A stretch of 34,907 bases of DNA from a bacterium (lineage in GTDB: Bacteria; Zhuqueibacterota; QNDG01; DSAB01), in NCBI GenBank assembly GCA_016931965.1, contig JAFGDT010000087.1, forward strand, positions 1 to 34,907, read 5' to 3'. The notes beneath the pieces were generated by a model. It did not search any database. It saw only the letters and a program-made list of their open reading frames with translations, and was not told where the DNA came from. A program made the translations under genes and the position numbers. Within the stretch, counting starts at the first letter, position 1; every line of letters begins with the position of its first letter. Of this stretch, positions 16,437-25,548 are shown piece by piece.

Positions 16437-17927
16437 ATGAAAAAAATAGCCATTATCGGTTCCGGATTCGGAGGATTGGCACTGGGGATACGGCTTCAAT
16501 CCAAAGGGTTTGATGTAACCATTTTTGAAAAAAACAGCAAAATCGGAGGCCACGCCTACCCCCTGGAACGAAAAGGGTATCATTTTGACATGGGGCCTTC
16601 ACTCATTACAGCACCAGACATCATCCAGAGCTTGTTTCAAGTGGCAGGCCACAATCTATTCGATGAAGTCGATATGATCAAACTCAATCCCTTCTATCGC
16701 ATCTACTTTCATGACAAATCCTATTTGGATTATACAGATGATTCGGAACGGATGAAAAAACAGATCGCCACTTTCAATCAAAAAGACGCAGAGAACTACA
16801 CCCGATTCATCAAAGCTTCAAAAAAAATCCATGATGTGGTGATTCAAGAAAGGGAGGGTACAAAGCCTTTTCTCACGCTGTGGAGCATGTTGCGTTTTGC
16901 GCCCCGTGCAATAGGAATGAACGCCGTCGTTTCGACTTACCGTTTTGCCTGTCACTACTTCCGTGATCCGCGGCTTCGATTTACATTCAGTTTCCATCCG
17001 CTGTTTATCGGTGGCAATCCATTTCGCACGCCCGCCATTTATGAAATGATCCCCTATCTTGAAAAATCGGGAGGTGTATGGTACAGCAAAGGGGGGATGT
17101 ATTCCCTGATTCAAACCATGGGGAATATTTTCAAAGATAGAGGGGGGAGCATCCGTTTGAATACCGAAGTGTCGGAAATTATAATCAAGGGAAAAAAGGC
17201 GACCGGTATCCGTACCACGTCCGACACAGTCGAAACCGATGCAGTTGTTTCAAACGCCGATTTTATTCATACCTATCGGGATCTGATTACCCCGGAGCAT
17301 CGGAGAAAATGGAGCCGTCGAAAACTGGAACGGATACACTATTCAATGAGTGCATTCTTACTTTACCTAGGAGTGCGTCACAAATATCCCCAGCTGCTCC
17401 ATCACACACTGATTCTTTCACATCGCTATAAACCACTTATAAAAGATATTTTTGACCATCACGTTCTGCCAGAAGATTTCTCAATGTATCTGCATGTTCC
17501 TTCGCGTACAGATCCCACTATGGCACCTCCCAATTGTGAAAGCCTGTACGTGCTTGTTCCTGTAACAAACCTCCGTGCAAAAATCGATTGGGAAAAAACA
17601 AAACACAAATATAGAGACAAAATTCTATCCTTTTTAGAAAATGATTTTGGTTTGAAAAATTTAAAAAGCAGTATCGAAGTGTGTGAAATGTTTACACCGG
17701 TTGATTTTCAAAAAAAACAAAATGCAACCGTGGGCAGTGCCTGGGGAGTGGAACCCAGGTTGACACAAACGGCCTATTTCAGACCCCACAACAGAAGTGA
17801 AGATATCAAAAATTTATATCTTGTGGGCGCCAGTACCCATCCGGGTGCTGGGTTGCCCGGCTGTCTGCTCACAGCGGAAACCACAGAATCTTTAATAACC
17901 AAGGACCTGTTATCACTTGGACGTTGA
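16437..17927 (+). CDS. crtI: Phytoene desaturase CrtI
   Basis: A 496-residue FAD-dependent desaturase. It has IGSGFGGLA at 7-15, GPSLITAP at about 54-61, a central SFHPLFIGGNPFRTPAIYE stretch and the C-terminal LYLVGASTHPGAGLPG segment. The last two are close to classical bacterial CrtI enzymes that convert phytoene to lycopene in several steps. It begins 30 bases after the crtD-like gene and overlaps crtB by 11 bases. The two desaturases look like old paralogues rather than a recent duplication, since similarity is limited to the FAD motifs and general layout. Confidence 0.87.
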   Translation: MKKIAIIGSGFGGLALGIRLQSKGFDVTIFEKNSKIGGHAYPLERKGYHFDMGPSLITAPDIIQSLFQVAGHNLFDEVDMIKLNPFYRIYFHDKSYLDYTDDSERMKKQIATFNQKDAENYTRFIKASKKIHDVVIQEREGTKPFLTLWSMLRFAPRAIGMNAVVSTYRFACHYFRDPRLRFTFSFHPLFIGGNPFRTPAIYEMIPYLEKSGGVWYSKGGMYSLIQTMGNIFKDRGGSIRLNTEVSEIIIKGKKATGIRTTSDTVETDAVVSNADFIHTYRDLITPEHRRKWSRRKLERIHYSMSAFLLYLGVRHKYPQLLHHTLILSHRYKPLIKDIFDHHVLPEDFSMYLHVPSRTDPTMAPPNCESLYVLVPVTNLRAKIDWEKTKHKYRDKILSFLENDFGLKNLKSSIEVCEMFTPVDFQKKQNATVGSAWGVEPRLTQTAYFRPHNRSEDIKNLYLVGASTHPGAGLPGCLLTAETTESLITKDLLSLGR

Positions 17928-18801
17928 ATTAAAACTTTGTTACAAATACAACGGGCAATTACTCAAACATTATTCTAAAAGCTTTTATATATCGACTCTT
18001 TTATTGCCCCGTAATAAACAGAAAGCCGTTTTCGCTCTCTACGGTTTCTGCAGATTTGCAGACAATCTCGTTGACAAGCCAAGAAATCGATTAAAAGAGG
18101 ACCTCATTCGCGAGATCCATTGCCTTGAAGAGGAATTGAAAAACGGCTATCGGTACGGTGAATCCGAACATCCGGTAATCTGTGCATTCATCCATGTGGC
18201 CAAACAGTATCAGATTCCTATGGATTATCCCATGGAGCTTTTCAAGGGGATTTTAATGGATGTGGAACATCAACGGTACAATGATTTTGATGAATTGGTT
18301 CTGTTTTCTCACCGCGTGGCCGGCGTGGTGGGACTGATGATGACCCATATCATTGGGTATACCAGCGACAAGGCTTTCGATTACGCTGAAAAACTGGGGA
18401 TCGCCATGCAACTGACCAATATCTTACGGGATATCCAGGAAGATAAAAACAATGGCAGAATTTATATTCCCCAGGAAGAGATGAAGCGGTTCCATGTTCG
18501 AACGGAGGATATCGTTTACGAACGATTCACCCCTTCTCTAAAAAATTTAATGGCATTCTCAGTCGATCGCGCCCATCGTTATTACGAAGAGGCAAATCGG
18601 GGTATTGACATGCTCAAAAGAGAATGCCAATTCGCCATATATTCGGCAAGCACCATCTATAGAAATATTCTATACGGAATCGAGAAAAATGATTACAATC
18701 CTTTTCGGGGAAGGGTTTTTGTCTCCCAGACCAAAAAGACAAGATTAATCTTTTCAAACTATATCAAAGGAAAATTACATCTCAATTTTAGATCAATATG
18801 A
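17917..18801 (+). CDS. crtB: Phytoene synthase CrtB
   Basis: A 294-residue trans-isoprenyl diphosphate synthase of the squalene/phytoene synthase family, joining two geranylgeranyl diphosphates. The two magnesium-binding acidic motifs are ADNLVD (48-53) and RDIQED (171-176), the latter followed by GRIYIP. The first motif has D-N where many family members have D-D; D-E or D-N variants fit Bacteroidota-type CrtB. The only plausible start is TTG at 17917, with AAGGA 11 bases upstream inside crtI; no ATG or GTG occurs in frame before the conserved region. No GGPP synthase gene is in the window. Confidence 0.9.
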   Translation: MDVELKLCYKYNGQLLKHYSKSFYISTLLLPRNKQKAVFALYGFCRFADNLVDKPRNRLKEDLIREIHCLEEELKNGYRYGESEHPVICAFIHVAKQYQIPMDYPMELFKGILMDVEHQRYNDFDELVLFSHRVAGVVGLMMTHIIGYTSDKAFDYAEKLGIAMQLTNILRDIQEDKNNGRIYIPQEEMKRFHVRTEDIVYERFTPSLKNLMAFSVDRAHRYYEEANRGIDMLKRECQFAIYSASTIYRNILYGIEKNDYNPFRGRVFVSQTKKTRLIFSNYIKGKLHLNFRSI

Positions 18802-19514
18802 TTACGGCAGACCATAAAAAGTGGGCAGACTGGATATTTCAGCACTATCTAAACGGTCTTTTCAAGCGGCATTTTAACGCCATTTACCTTCTGGATCCTG
18901 TACCCGATTTTGATCCTCAAAAACCCATACTGCTTCTGCCCAACCACAGCTCATGGTGGGATGGTTTTTTCGTCTATCTGTTAAACAAAAAACGGCTTCA
19001 TCGAAAAATTTATATGATGATGCTGGAAGAACAGCTGAAACAGAATCGATTCTTTCGACTTCTGGGAGCTTATTCCATCATGCCGGGCAGTTTTAAAGAT
19101 GTAAAACAATCCCTTCAATATACCATGAACCTGTTGAACAGGAAAGAAGAACCTCCACTGGTCTGCTTCTACCCTCAGGGAGAATTGCTGCCCTGGCACA
19201 CCAGACCGATTGTGTTCGGAAAAGGCCTTGAATGGATATTGAAAAAGACAGAGGCAGAATTGTATCTCTGTTTTTTGGGTATCCGCATAGAATTTCTGAA
19301 CCAGCAGCGTGCGGAAGTCTTTATCCAATTTTCATCAGTAAAGAGCCTCAATCAGAACAATCATTTTTCAGCATCTAAATTCGAGTCGGAATTCATGGTA
19401 TTTCTCGACCAATTGGAAAAAAGAATCATAAACGGCGAAAAAGGAAAGGTCCTTTTTCGGGGTAAAAAATCGGTAAACGAACAATTTCAAGCATTTCGGA
19501 GAAGAGGGATTTAG
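18798..19514 (+). CDS. PlsC-like acyltransferase, probably carotenoid glycoside acyltransferase
   Basis: A 238-residue lysophospholipid-acyltransferase-fold protein. The catalytic HX4D motif is NHSSWWD (49-55). The second conserved block reads FYPQGE (124-129) where glycerolipid enzymes usually have FPEG, an unusual variant. It overlaps crtB by four bases (ATGA) and precedes the glycosyltransferase by one base, so its substrate is probably the glycosylated carotenoid, to which it would add a fatty acyl chain (the role of CruD and of staphylococcal CrtO). A general membrane-lipid role cannot be excluded. Confidence 0.8.
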   Translation: MITADHKKWADWIFQHYLNGLFKRHFNAIYLLDPVPDFDPQKPILLLPNHSSWWDGFFVYLLNKKRLHRKIYMMMLEEQLKQNRFFRLLGAYSIMPGSFKDVKQSLQYTMNLLNRKEEPPLVCFYPQGELLPWHTRPIVFGKGLEWILKKTEAELYLCFLGIRIEFLNQQRAEVFIQFSSVKSLNQNNHFSASKFESEFMVFLDQLEKRIINGEKGKVLFRGKKSVNEQFQAFRRRGI

Positions 19515-19515
19515 A

Positions 19516-20640
19516 TTGATCTGGCTGTGCTATGTAATGATCTTTTTTCTGACTGTTGTTCTAGCGATCACCTTATTCAATGCATTGACAGCACCCATGC
19601 TGAAAAACGGTCCAAAACCCATTACTCAACCTCTCGTTTCCATTCTTATACCCGCACGGAATGAACAGGACAACGTTCAAGGCTGTCTTGAATTCTTATG
19701 CAAACAGGATTTTCCGCACTTTGAAATTTGGGTACTGGATGATCAATCTTCAGATCAGACAGCGCATATCGTTCAAACGGTCGCCCGACAGGACCGTCGC
19801 ATCCATTACATTAAAGGAAAAGATTTACCCGAAGGGTGGACAGGCAAAAACTGGGCTTGTTACCAATTGAGCAAGCGAGCAAAAGGAGATATCTTTATTT
19901 TTACGGATGCGGATAACCGATACAGACCTGATGCTGTTTCAAAAACGGTGGGCTGGATGCAAAAACTGAATTTGGATCTATTCTCAGCATTTCCCCAACA
20001 GAACACACACACACTTCTCGAAAAACTCATCGTACCTTCCGTTTATATGACCGTTTATTGTTACCTTCCCCTGCGGCTGACATACAGTACCTCTTTTCCT
20101 TCACTGGCGGCAGCTAACGGACAGTGGATGGCCTTCACCAAAGAGGCCTATCAGAGACTGGGAGGTCATCAAACAGCAAAAAACCAGATTGTCGAAGACA
20201 CATGGCTTGCGCGCTATGCAAAAAAAGAAAACTTGAAGATTTTAACGGCAGCGGGAACCGAAAGTGTATACGGCCGCATGTATGAAAATTGGTCTGAAAT
20301 CTGGCATGGTTTTTCTAAAAATCTACTCGGGCTCATGGGCTATCGAATCATTCCGTTTTTATTGTTGCTTTTTGTGATGCTGATGGGATACATTTGCCCT
20401 TACCTGATTGTTTTCTATACACCTCTCACTCTCTGCGGCGGGACAGCCATCCTACTGAACATAATCATACGACTGATATTGACAGGCAAATACAAAGATC
20501 CGGCAATCAATATTCTATTGCATCCGCTGGCCATACTGATGATCATCATCATTGGACTGAATTCAATGCGTCTATTCAAACGGGGGGAATTGGAATGGAA
20601 GGGCCGAAAAATTGTGATCGACCCACAAGGAATCCTATGA
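19516..20640 (+). CDS. GT2 glycosyltransferase, CruC/CrtQ-like
   Basis: A 374-residue membrane-bound family 2 glycosyltransferase. An N-terminal membrane helix (about 4-25) leads into the GT-A domain with ILIPARNE (43-50), DDQSSD (75-80), the metal-binding DAD (131-133) and the catalytic-site ED (227-228, IVEDTW). Two or three hydrophobic helices close the C-terminus. This layout matches hydroxychlorobactene glucosyltransferase CruC and related carotenoid enzymes. It would add a sugar to the 1'-hydroxyl created by CruF. The likely start is TTG at 19516 with GAGGG upstream; an ATG lies at 19537. Confidence 0.85.
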   Translation: MIWLCYVMIFFLTVVLAITLFNALTAPMLKNGPKPITQPLVSILIPARNEQDNVQGCLEFLCKQDFPHFEIWVLDDQSSDQTAHIVQTVARQDRRIHYIKGKDLPEGWTGKNWACYQLSKRAKGDIFIFTDADNRYRPDAVSKTVGWMQKLNLDLFSAFPQQNTHTLLEKLIVPSVYMTVYCYLPLRLTYSTSFPSLAAANGQWMAFTKEAYQRLGGHQTAKNQIVEDTWLARYAKKENLKILTAAGTESVYGRMYENWSEIWHGFSKNLLGLMGYRIIPFLLLLFVMLMGYICPYLIVFYTPLTLCGGTAILLNIIIRLILTGKYKDPAINILLHPLAILMIIIIGLNSMRLFKRGELEWKGRKIVIDPQGIL

Positions 20641-21305
20641 AAAAAATGAATATTCCAGTTTGTTTGGTCTATCTCCTGTTCGGATTCGGCGGGTTCTGGC
20701 ATATGCTGGATCAATTTCAATCTGCCATGCGGACCATGACTGCACCCTCAATGATTCTGGTCTCTCTGATGCTGATGTATGATGTCTTAAAATCGGTCTC
20801 CAAAGAATCTAAAAATCGGTTTTTATTCTGGTGTCTATGCATTTTGCTGGGAGGTTGGGGAGCGGAATATGTTGGGGTGAATACACATTTCCCGTTTGGG
20901 AATTACCAATACGGAACTGTTCTTGAACCCCGAATTTTGGAGATTCCGATTGCGATCGGTTTTGCCTGGCTTTCCATCTGCCTTTCTTCGCTTATGATAA
21001 CATGTAAAACAGTAAATCGTGAAAAAATAAAAAATTCCTTTTCTTTTTTTATCATACCCGTCTTCACAGCCATTTTGATGCTCCTGTTTGACACCGTTAT
21101 GGAGAATGCTGCAACCAAATTGGAATATTGGATGTGGAATACAAACAGCATTCCTATTCAAAATTATCTGTCATGGTTTTCTCTTGGATTGCTTTTTTCA
21201 ACCTTATGGTTACGATTAAAAATATCCCTGAAACATTTTTCTAACTTTGGGATTCATGTTTATCTCTCTCAGTTTGCTTACTTTATTTTAGTCCTGTTGA
21301 AGTGA
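20637..21305 (+). CDS. cruF: Carotenoid 1',2'-hydratase CruF
   Basis: A 222-residue polytopic membrane protein of the CruF family (formerly DUF422). The conserved stretch around residues 78-106, containing GAEYVGVNTHFPFGNY and then IPIAIGFAW, is the family landmark. CruF adds water across the 1',2' bond of the open psi-end of gamma-carotene-like compounds. The start is the ATG at 20637, overlapping the glycosyltransferase stop as ATGA, with AAGGA six bases upstream; a longer open frame upstream to 20394 overlaps the glycosyltransferase and is not coding. It is the last gene of the pigment operon. Confidence 0.87.
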   Translation: MKKMNIPVCLVYLLFGFGGFWHMLDQFQSAMRTMTAPSMILVSLMLMYDVLKSVSKESKNRFLFWCLCILLGGWGAEYVGVNTHFPFGNYQYGTVLEPRILEIPIAIGFAWLSICLSSLMITCKTVNREKIKNSFSFFIIPVFTAILMLLFDTVMENAATKLEYWMWNTNSIPIQNYLSWFSLGLLFSTLWLRLKISLKHFSNFGIHVYLSQFAYFILVLLK

Positions 21306-21456
21306 TCGAATGGCTCATTCTCAACTCCAGTTTGGAAGCGAGAACAAAACGTGTGACAATCTTATTCAATATCCAGACATATCCACCCTCAAATATATTC
21401 GATCAAAAGCCTCTGCAATATATCCATTTGGGTCTCAATGAAAAAATATTTCAACG

Positions 21457-21485
21457 TTGACTCTGAAGCGAAAAAGTTGTATATT
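21457..21485 (+). promoter_or_regulatory. lepA promoter, probably giving a leaderless mRNA
   Basis: TTGACT (21457-21462), an exact 17-base spacer and TATATT (21480-21485) form a strong sigma70-type promoter. Its expected start site, six to eight bases downstream, falls at 21491-21493, immediately before the lepA ATG at 21494. No Shine-Dalgarno sequence lies between, supporting a leaderless or nearly leaderless transcript. The rest of the 188-base gap from cruF shows nothing recognisable. Confidence 0.55.
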
Positions 21486-21493
21486 TACAAGTT

Positions 21494-23290
21494 ATGCAGA
21501 AACAGAACATCCGAAATTTTTGCATCATCGCCCACATCGACCACGGCAAATCCACACTGGCGGATCGACTCCTTGAAGCAACAGGAACGATTTCACCCCA
21601 ATTGATGATCAATCAGGTTCTGGATGACATGGAACTCGAACGGGAACGTGGAATCACAATCAAAGCCCACGCCATTACGATGGTCCATAAAACCAAAGAG
21701 GGCGAAAGCTATCATCTCAATCTGATCGACACACCGGGGCATGTCGATTTTTCGTATGAAGTGTCCAGAAGCCTGGCTGCCTGTGAAGGTGCCCTTCTGG
21801 TTGTGGATGCAACACAGGGTGTCGAGGCTCAGACACTGAGCAACATCTACCTGGCCCTTGAAAATGATCTGACCATGATCCCCATCATCAACAAAATCGA
21901 CCTTCCCAGCGCCCAGATCGAAGAAACCAAAACACAGATCATCGAAATTTTAGGTATCAATGAAAAGGAAATACTCCTCACCAGTGCAAAAGAGGGCACA
22001 GGTGTGGATCAGATTCTTGAAGCCATTCTTCAACGCATTCCAGCACCAGGCGGTCAAACCGACGCACCGCTCAAAGCCCTTATCTTTGACTCTGTATTCG
22101 ATTATTATCGGGGAACGATCGCCTATATTCGCATTGTCGACGGGAAGATTCATAAAGGAGACAATATCATATTTTTCTCCAATAAAAAAACATACGAAGT
22201 CGATGAGGTTGGCTTGCTGAGGCTTCACCGCATTAAGACAGATTGTTTAAGAACAGGAGAAGTTGGCTATCTGATCGCCAATGTTAAAAACTTAAAAGAT
22301 GCAAAAGTCGGGGATACCATTACTTCCGCTGAAAATCCTGCATCGAGACCCTTGCCCGGTTTCCACGAACCCAAACCCATGGTCTTTTCTGGCCTGTTTC
22401 CGGCGATAGCCGAAAACCTTGAGGAACTGCGCAATGCGCTTGAACGTTTACAACTGAACGATGCGGCACTGTCGATTCAACCGGACAACTCTGCGGCTCT
22501 GGGATTTGGATTCCGTGTCGGATTCCTCGGCCTGCTTCACATGGAAATTGTTCAGGAAAGACTGGAACGAGAGTACGAACAAAACCTGATCACAACCATC
22601 CCGAATGTTGAATACCGGGTCACACAACGGGGAGGAGATAGTATAAAGATTGACAATCCCACAAAATTCCCACCTTTACAGAATATTACCAAACTCGAAG
22701 AACCCTATATCTCCGCTCAGATCATTACCCCAAATGAGTTTATGGGAAATCTGATGAAATTGGCCCAGGACCGCCGCGGCATCTATAAAAACACATCGTA
22801 TCTCGATTCCAATCGGGCCAACCTTCAGTATGAATTTCCCCTTTCTGAAATCATCTTCGATTTTTATGATAAATTGAAAACCCTGTCAAAAGGGTACGCT
22901 TCATTCGATTATGAATTTCTGGGTTTTCGGGAATCCGATCTGGTGAAACTGGATATACTGATCAATGGTGATCCGGTGGATGCCCTTTCAATGATTGCAC
23001 ACAGAAACAAATCATATGAATGGGGACGAAAATTAACTCAAAAACTCAGAGAACTCATCCCCCGTCAGCTCTTCGAAGTGTCTATTCAAGCCGCAATCGG
23101 ATCCAAAATGATTGCACGGGAAAATGTAAAACCACTCCGAAAGAACGTCACCGCAAAGTGCTACGGAGGCGACATTACCCGGAAAAGGAAATTGCTGGAG
23201 AAACAGCGGGAGGGGAAAAAACGGCTTAAGCAATTGGGCAACGTGCAAATCCCTCAGGATGCCTTTTTAGCCATGTTACAGATCAAATAA
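21494..23290 (+). CDS. lepA: Elongation factor 4 (LepA)
   Basis: A 598-residue translational GTPase that acts on the ribosome (back-translocation and assembly roles have been proposed). The G1 loop AHIDHGKS is at 13-20, the switch-II DTPGH follows, and NKID is the base-recognition motif. The C-terminal part carries LepA-specific sequence including [13 protein letters not shown] and the final QDAFLAML. Length matches the family (about 600). It starts a lepA-lepB-hemW run. The ATG is preceded directly by a promoter and no ribosome site. Confidence 0.97.
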   Translation: MQKQNIRNFCIIAHIDHGKSTLADRLLEATGTISPQLMINQVLDDMELERERGITIKAHAITMVHKTKEGESYHLNLIDTPGHVDFSYEVSRSLAACEGALLVVDATQGVEAQTLSNIYLALENDLTMIPIINKIDLPSAQIEETKTQIIEILGINEKEILLTSAKEGTGVDQILEAILQRIPAPGGQTDAPLKALIFDSVFDYYRGTIAYIRIVDGKIHKGDNIIFFSNKKTYEVDEVGLLRLHRIKTDCLRTGEVGYLIANVKNLKDAKVGDTITSAENPASRPLPGFHEPKPMVFSGLFPAIAENLEELRNALERLQLNDAALSIQPDNSAALGFGFRVGFLGLLHMEIVQERLEREYEQNLITTIPNVEYRVTQRGGDSIKIDNPTKFPPLQNITKLEEPYISAQIITPNEFMGNLMKLAQDRRGIYKNTSYLDSNRANLQYEFPLSEIIFDFYDKLKTLSKGYASFDYEFLGFRESDLVKLDILINGDPVDALSMIAHRNKSYEWGRKLTQKLRELIPRQLFEVSIQAAIGSKMIARENVKPLRKNVTAKCYGGDITRKRKLLEKQREGKKRLKQLGNVQIPQDAFLAMLQIK

Positions 23291-23337
23291 ATGGACTCGA
23301 TAAGAATCTCTCATTTAAAAAAGAAAAAGGAATTCCC

Positions 23338-24303
23338 ATGGAAAAGAACTTATCAGAACCCAAAATGAAGAAGAAAGAAAATCAGAAAAGCACTTTGCGG
23401 GAATATATGGAGTCTCTGTTTGTGGCCATGCTGATTGCCATTGTCATTCGAGCCCTGGTGATCTACCCCTTCAGAATTCCGACCGGTTCGATGGAAGACT
23501 CTCTTCTGGTCGGCGACTTTTTGCTCGCAAATAAATTCGTCTACGGAATCCGCACACCGGACTGGGTAGGTATCCCCTACACAAAAATTGGATTTAAAAT
23601 TCCTTTCATACGAACGCCGGGTTTCAGAAAGCCACAGAAAGGGGATGTCGTCATCTTTAAATATCCGAGGGATGCCACGCTGAACTATATCAAACGGTGT
23701 GTCGCTGTTAGCGGTGATACAGTCGAATACAGAAATAAAGTCCTTTATGTGAACGGTGAAGTTTTCCCCAATCCACCACACTCCAAATTCATAGACAGTT
23801 TTATCTATCCTGCAAACAGGCAGCAATCTGACATATACCCTCCCGGTGCAGGAAACCGGGACAACTATGGTCCGGTTCGCGTGCCGGCTCCGGGAGATAC
23901 ATTCCGTTTCACAGATGAAAACAAAAATCTTTGGTACGAACGTTTTCAGATCATCCTGTATGAGGACCACCGCATCACCCTTTCACATAACAATCAAACA
24001 ATCGACCTTACCATCGATAATCAGGACAGATGGCAGACGGCGATCAGTATGTATCCGATGAACGATTTTACCATTGACGAACAATCTTTAAGTGGTTATA
24101 TCTACACGGTGAAAAACCGTCACTATTTCATGATGGGAGACAACCGGGATAACAGCCTGGACAGCCGATCCTGGGGTTTTCTGCCTGAGAGATACGTGGT
24201 CGGAGAAGGGTTGATCATCTACTGGTCCTGGAACAGCGATGTACCGCTCTACCGGTTGTTCAAAAAAATTCGGTTTGGAAGGATTTTGAATCTGATCCGA
24301 TAA
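23338..24303 (+). CDS. lepB: Signal peptidase I (LepB)
   Basis: A 321-residue membrane protease that removes signal peptides from exported proteins. After a lysine-rich cytoplasmic start, one membrane helix (about 27-43) leads into the catalytic serine at S51 (PTGSMEDSL). The general-base lysine is K119 (NYIKRCVAVSGD), and the family's last box is MGDNRDNSLDSRSWG. It is longer than the E. coli-like core in the middle, with an insertion between residues about 145 and 265, as is common in Bacteroidota-type enzymes. It follows lepA by 47 bases with an AAAGGAA ribosome site. Confidence 0.96.
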   Translation: MEKNLSEPKMKKKENQKSTLREYMESLFVAMLIAIVIRALVIYPFRIPTGSMEDSLLVGDFLLANKFVYGIRTPDWVGIPYTKIGFKIPFIRTPGFRKPQKGDVVIFKYPRDATLNYIKRCVAVSGDTVEYRNKVLYVNGEVFPNPPHSKFIDSFIYPANRQQSDIYPPGAGNRDNYGPVRVPAPGDTFRFTDENKNLWYERFQIILYEDHRITLSHNNQTIDLTIDNQDRWQTAISMYPMNDFTIDEQSLSGYIYTVKNRHYFMMGDNRDNSLDSRSWGFLPERYVVGEGLIIYWSWNSDVPLYRLFKKIRFGRILNLIR

Positions 24304-24376
24304 CCCGTTTTGAATAACAAATAGACAGCAGTCAATCAAAACAAACACAAAGAAACCATGGACATGACGATGAAAG

Positions 24377-25495
24377 ATGGCCGGACTTTACATACATATC
24401 CCCTTCTGTAAAACGAAATGCGCTTACTGCGATTTCTATTCCGAGGAAAAAGCGGAACATCTCATGCTTCCGTTCATCGATGCATTAACCAGAGAGTCAG
24501 ATCTTTATAGAAACACTTTTCCTCCTGGCGGAGAAAAACTAGGTTCTATCTACTTCGGCGGCGGCACACCCTCACTGCTTCCCTCAGATTGCATCGAGAT
24601 ATTGTTACAACACATTTTTTTGGTTTATCCATCTGTCTCGGAACCCGAAATCACCATTGAGGTGAATCCCGGAACGGTCAATTCAGAAACATTGGCCCAT
24701 TACTGGAAAATCGGCATCAACCGCCTCAGCATCGGTGTACAGTCATTCAATGATTCTGAATTGAGCCTCCTCGGCAGGATTCATACAGCCGAACAGGCAG
24801 AGCAAACCATCCGGACAGCTCATCGGACCGGCTTTAATAATATGGGCATCGATCTGATTTATGGACTGCCGAATCAATCTCCTCGAACTTGGCGGAAAAC
24901 ACTGGAGAGGACAGTATCTCTGTCACCCAAGCACATATCGGCATACGAATTAACATGGAATCAATCGACACCTCTGGGCAAACAAATCACATCCAATCTG
25001 ATCCCCACTCCCGACAAAGCGCGCGTGGTGAACATGTATCTCTGGACATCTGCATTCCTCAATCACCATGGCTACGAACATTATGAAATTTCCAATTTTG
25101 CCCGACCCGGTTACCGCTGTCTGCACAACGACGGCTACTGGACAGACAAGCCTTACCTTGGTCTGGGTCCTTCAGCCCATTCATCCATCGGAGATAAAAG
25201 ATTTTGGAATGTTTCTGATATTCATGATTATATAAACGTTCTTTCTCAAAATAGACTTCCCATTGCCGGTGAAGAAACGATCAACTACGACCAAACTCTT
25301 CTTGAAAGAATGATGCTTGGTTTAAGAAGAAAAGAGGGAATCCCTCTGGCATGGATCAACCGTAAAACAGGGGAGGTCGATCGTCTCATCCAAGCCGGTC
25401 TGATGAGTCGAGAGACGGACAGGATCTCTCTAACAACCAGAGGTTTTCTCCTGGCTGATGAAGTCGCACTTCATATGGCTGCCCTGCCCGAATAA
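24377..25495 (+). CDS. hemW: Heme chaperone HemW (radical SAM)
   Basis: A 372-residue radical SAM protein. The iron-sulfur cysteines are C11, C15 and C18 in FCKTKCAYCDF. YFGGGTPSLL and SIGVQSF are typical of the HemN/HemW group, and the C-terminal HNDGYW followed by GLGPSAHS marks HemW rather than true coproporphyrinogen dehydrogenase. HemW delivers heme to respiratory enzymes. It follows lepB by 73 bases. Its stop codon abuts the hairpin terminator shared with the convergent TPR gene. Confidence 0.92.
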   Translation: MAGLYIHIPFCKTKCAYCDFYSEEKAEHLMLPFIDALTRESDLYRNTFPPGGEKLGSIYFGGGTPSLLPSDCIEILLQHIFLVYPSVSEPEITIEVNPGTVNSETLAHYWKIGINRLSIGVQSFNDSELSLLGRIHTAEQAEQTIRTAHRTGFNNMGIDLIYGLPNQSPRTWRKTLERTVSLSPKHISAYELTWNQSTPLGKQITSNLIPTPDKARVVNMYLWTSAFLNHHGYEHYEISNFARPGYRCLHNDGYWTDKPYLGLGPSAHSSIGDKRFWNVSDIHDYINVLSQNRLPIAGEETINYDQTLLERMMLGLRRKEGIPLAWINRKTGEVDRLIQAGLMSRETDRISLTTRGFLLADEVALHMAALPE

Positions 25496-25522
25496 AAAAA
25501 AGCCCCTGAACAATAAGGGGCT
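25493..25522 (-). terminator. Intrinsic terminator of the minus-strand TPR gene
   Basis: AGCCCCT (25501-25507) and AGGGGCT (25516-25522) form a 7-bp stem with an 8-base loop. An A-run at 25494-25500 becomes a U-run on the minus strand, so termination is strongest for the TPR gene ending at 25549. On the plus strand only a weak T-rich stretch follows, so hemW transcripts may be stopped less efficiently. Confidence 0.85.
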
Positions 25523-25548
25523 GTCAATCTATTATTTGGATGTCGAGA

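Noticed and set aside
20394-20636. Extended start for cruF
   Set aside because: It overlaps the glycosyltransferase and lacks hydrophobic character; the ATG at 20637 has an AAGGA site and the ATGA overlap typical of this operon.
23353-23970. 205-residue minus-strand open frame inside lepB
   Set aside because: Antisense shadow of a clearly conserved gene, with no recognisable motif or ribosome site.
24377-25495. Oxygen-independent coproporphyrinogen dehydrogenase (HemN)
   Set aside because: The cysteine motif and the C-terminal HNDGYW and GLGPSAHS segments fit HemW instead.
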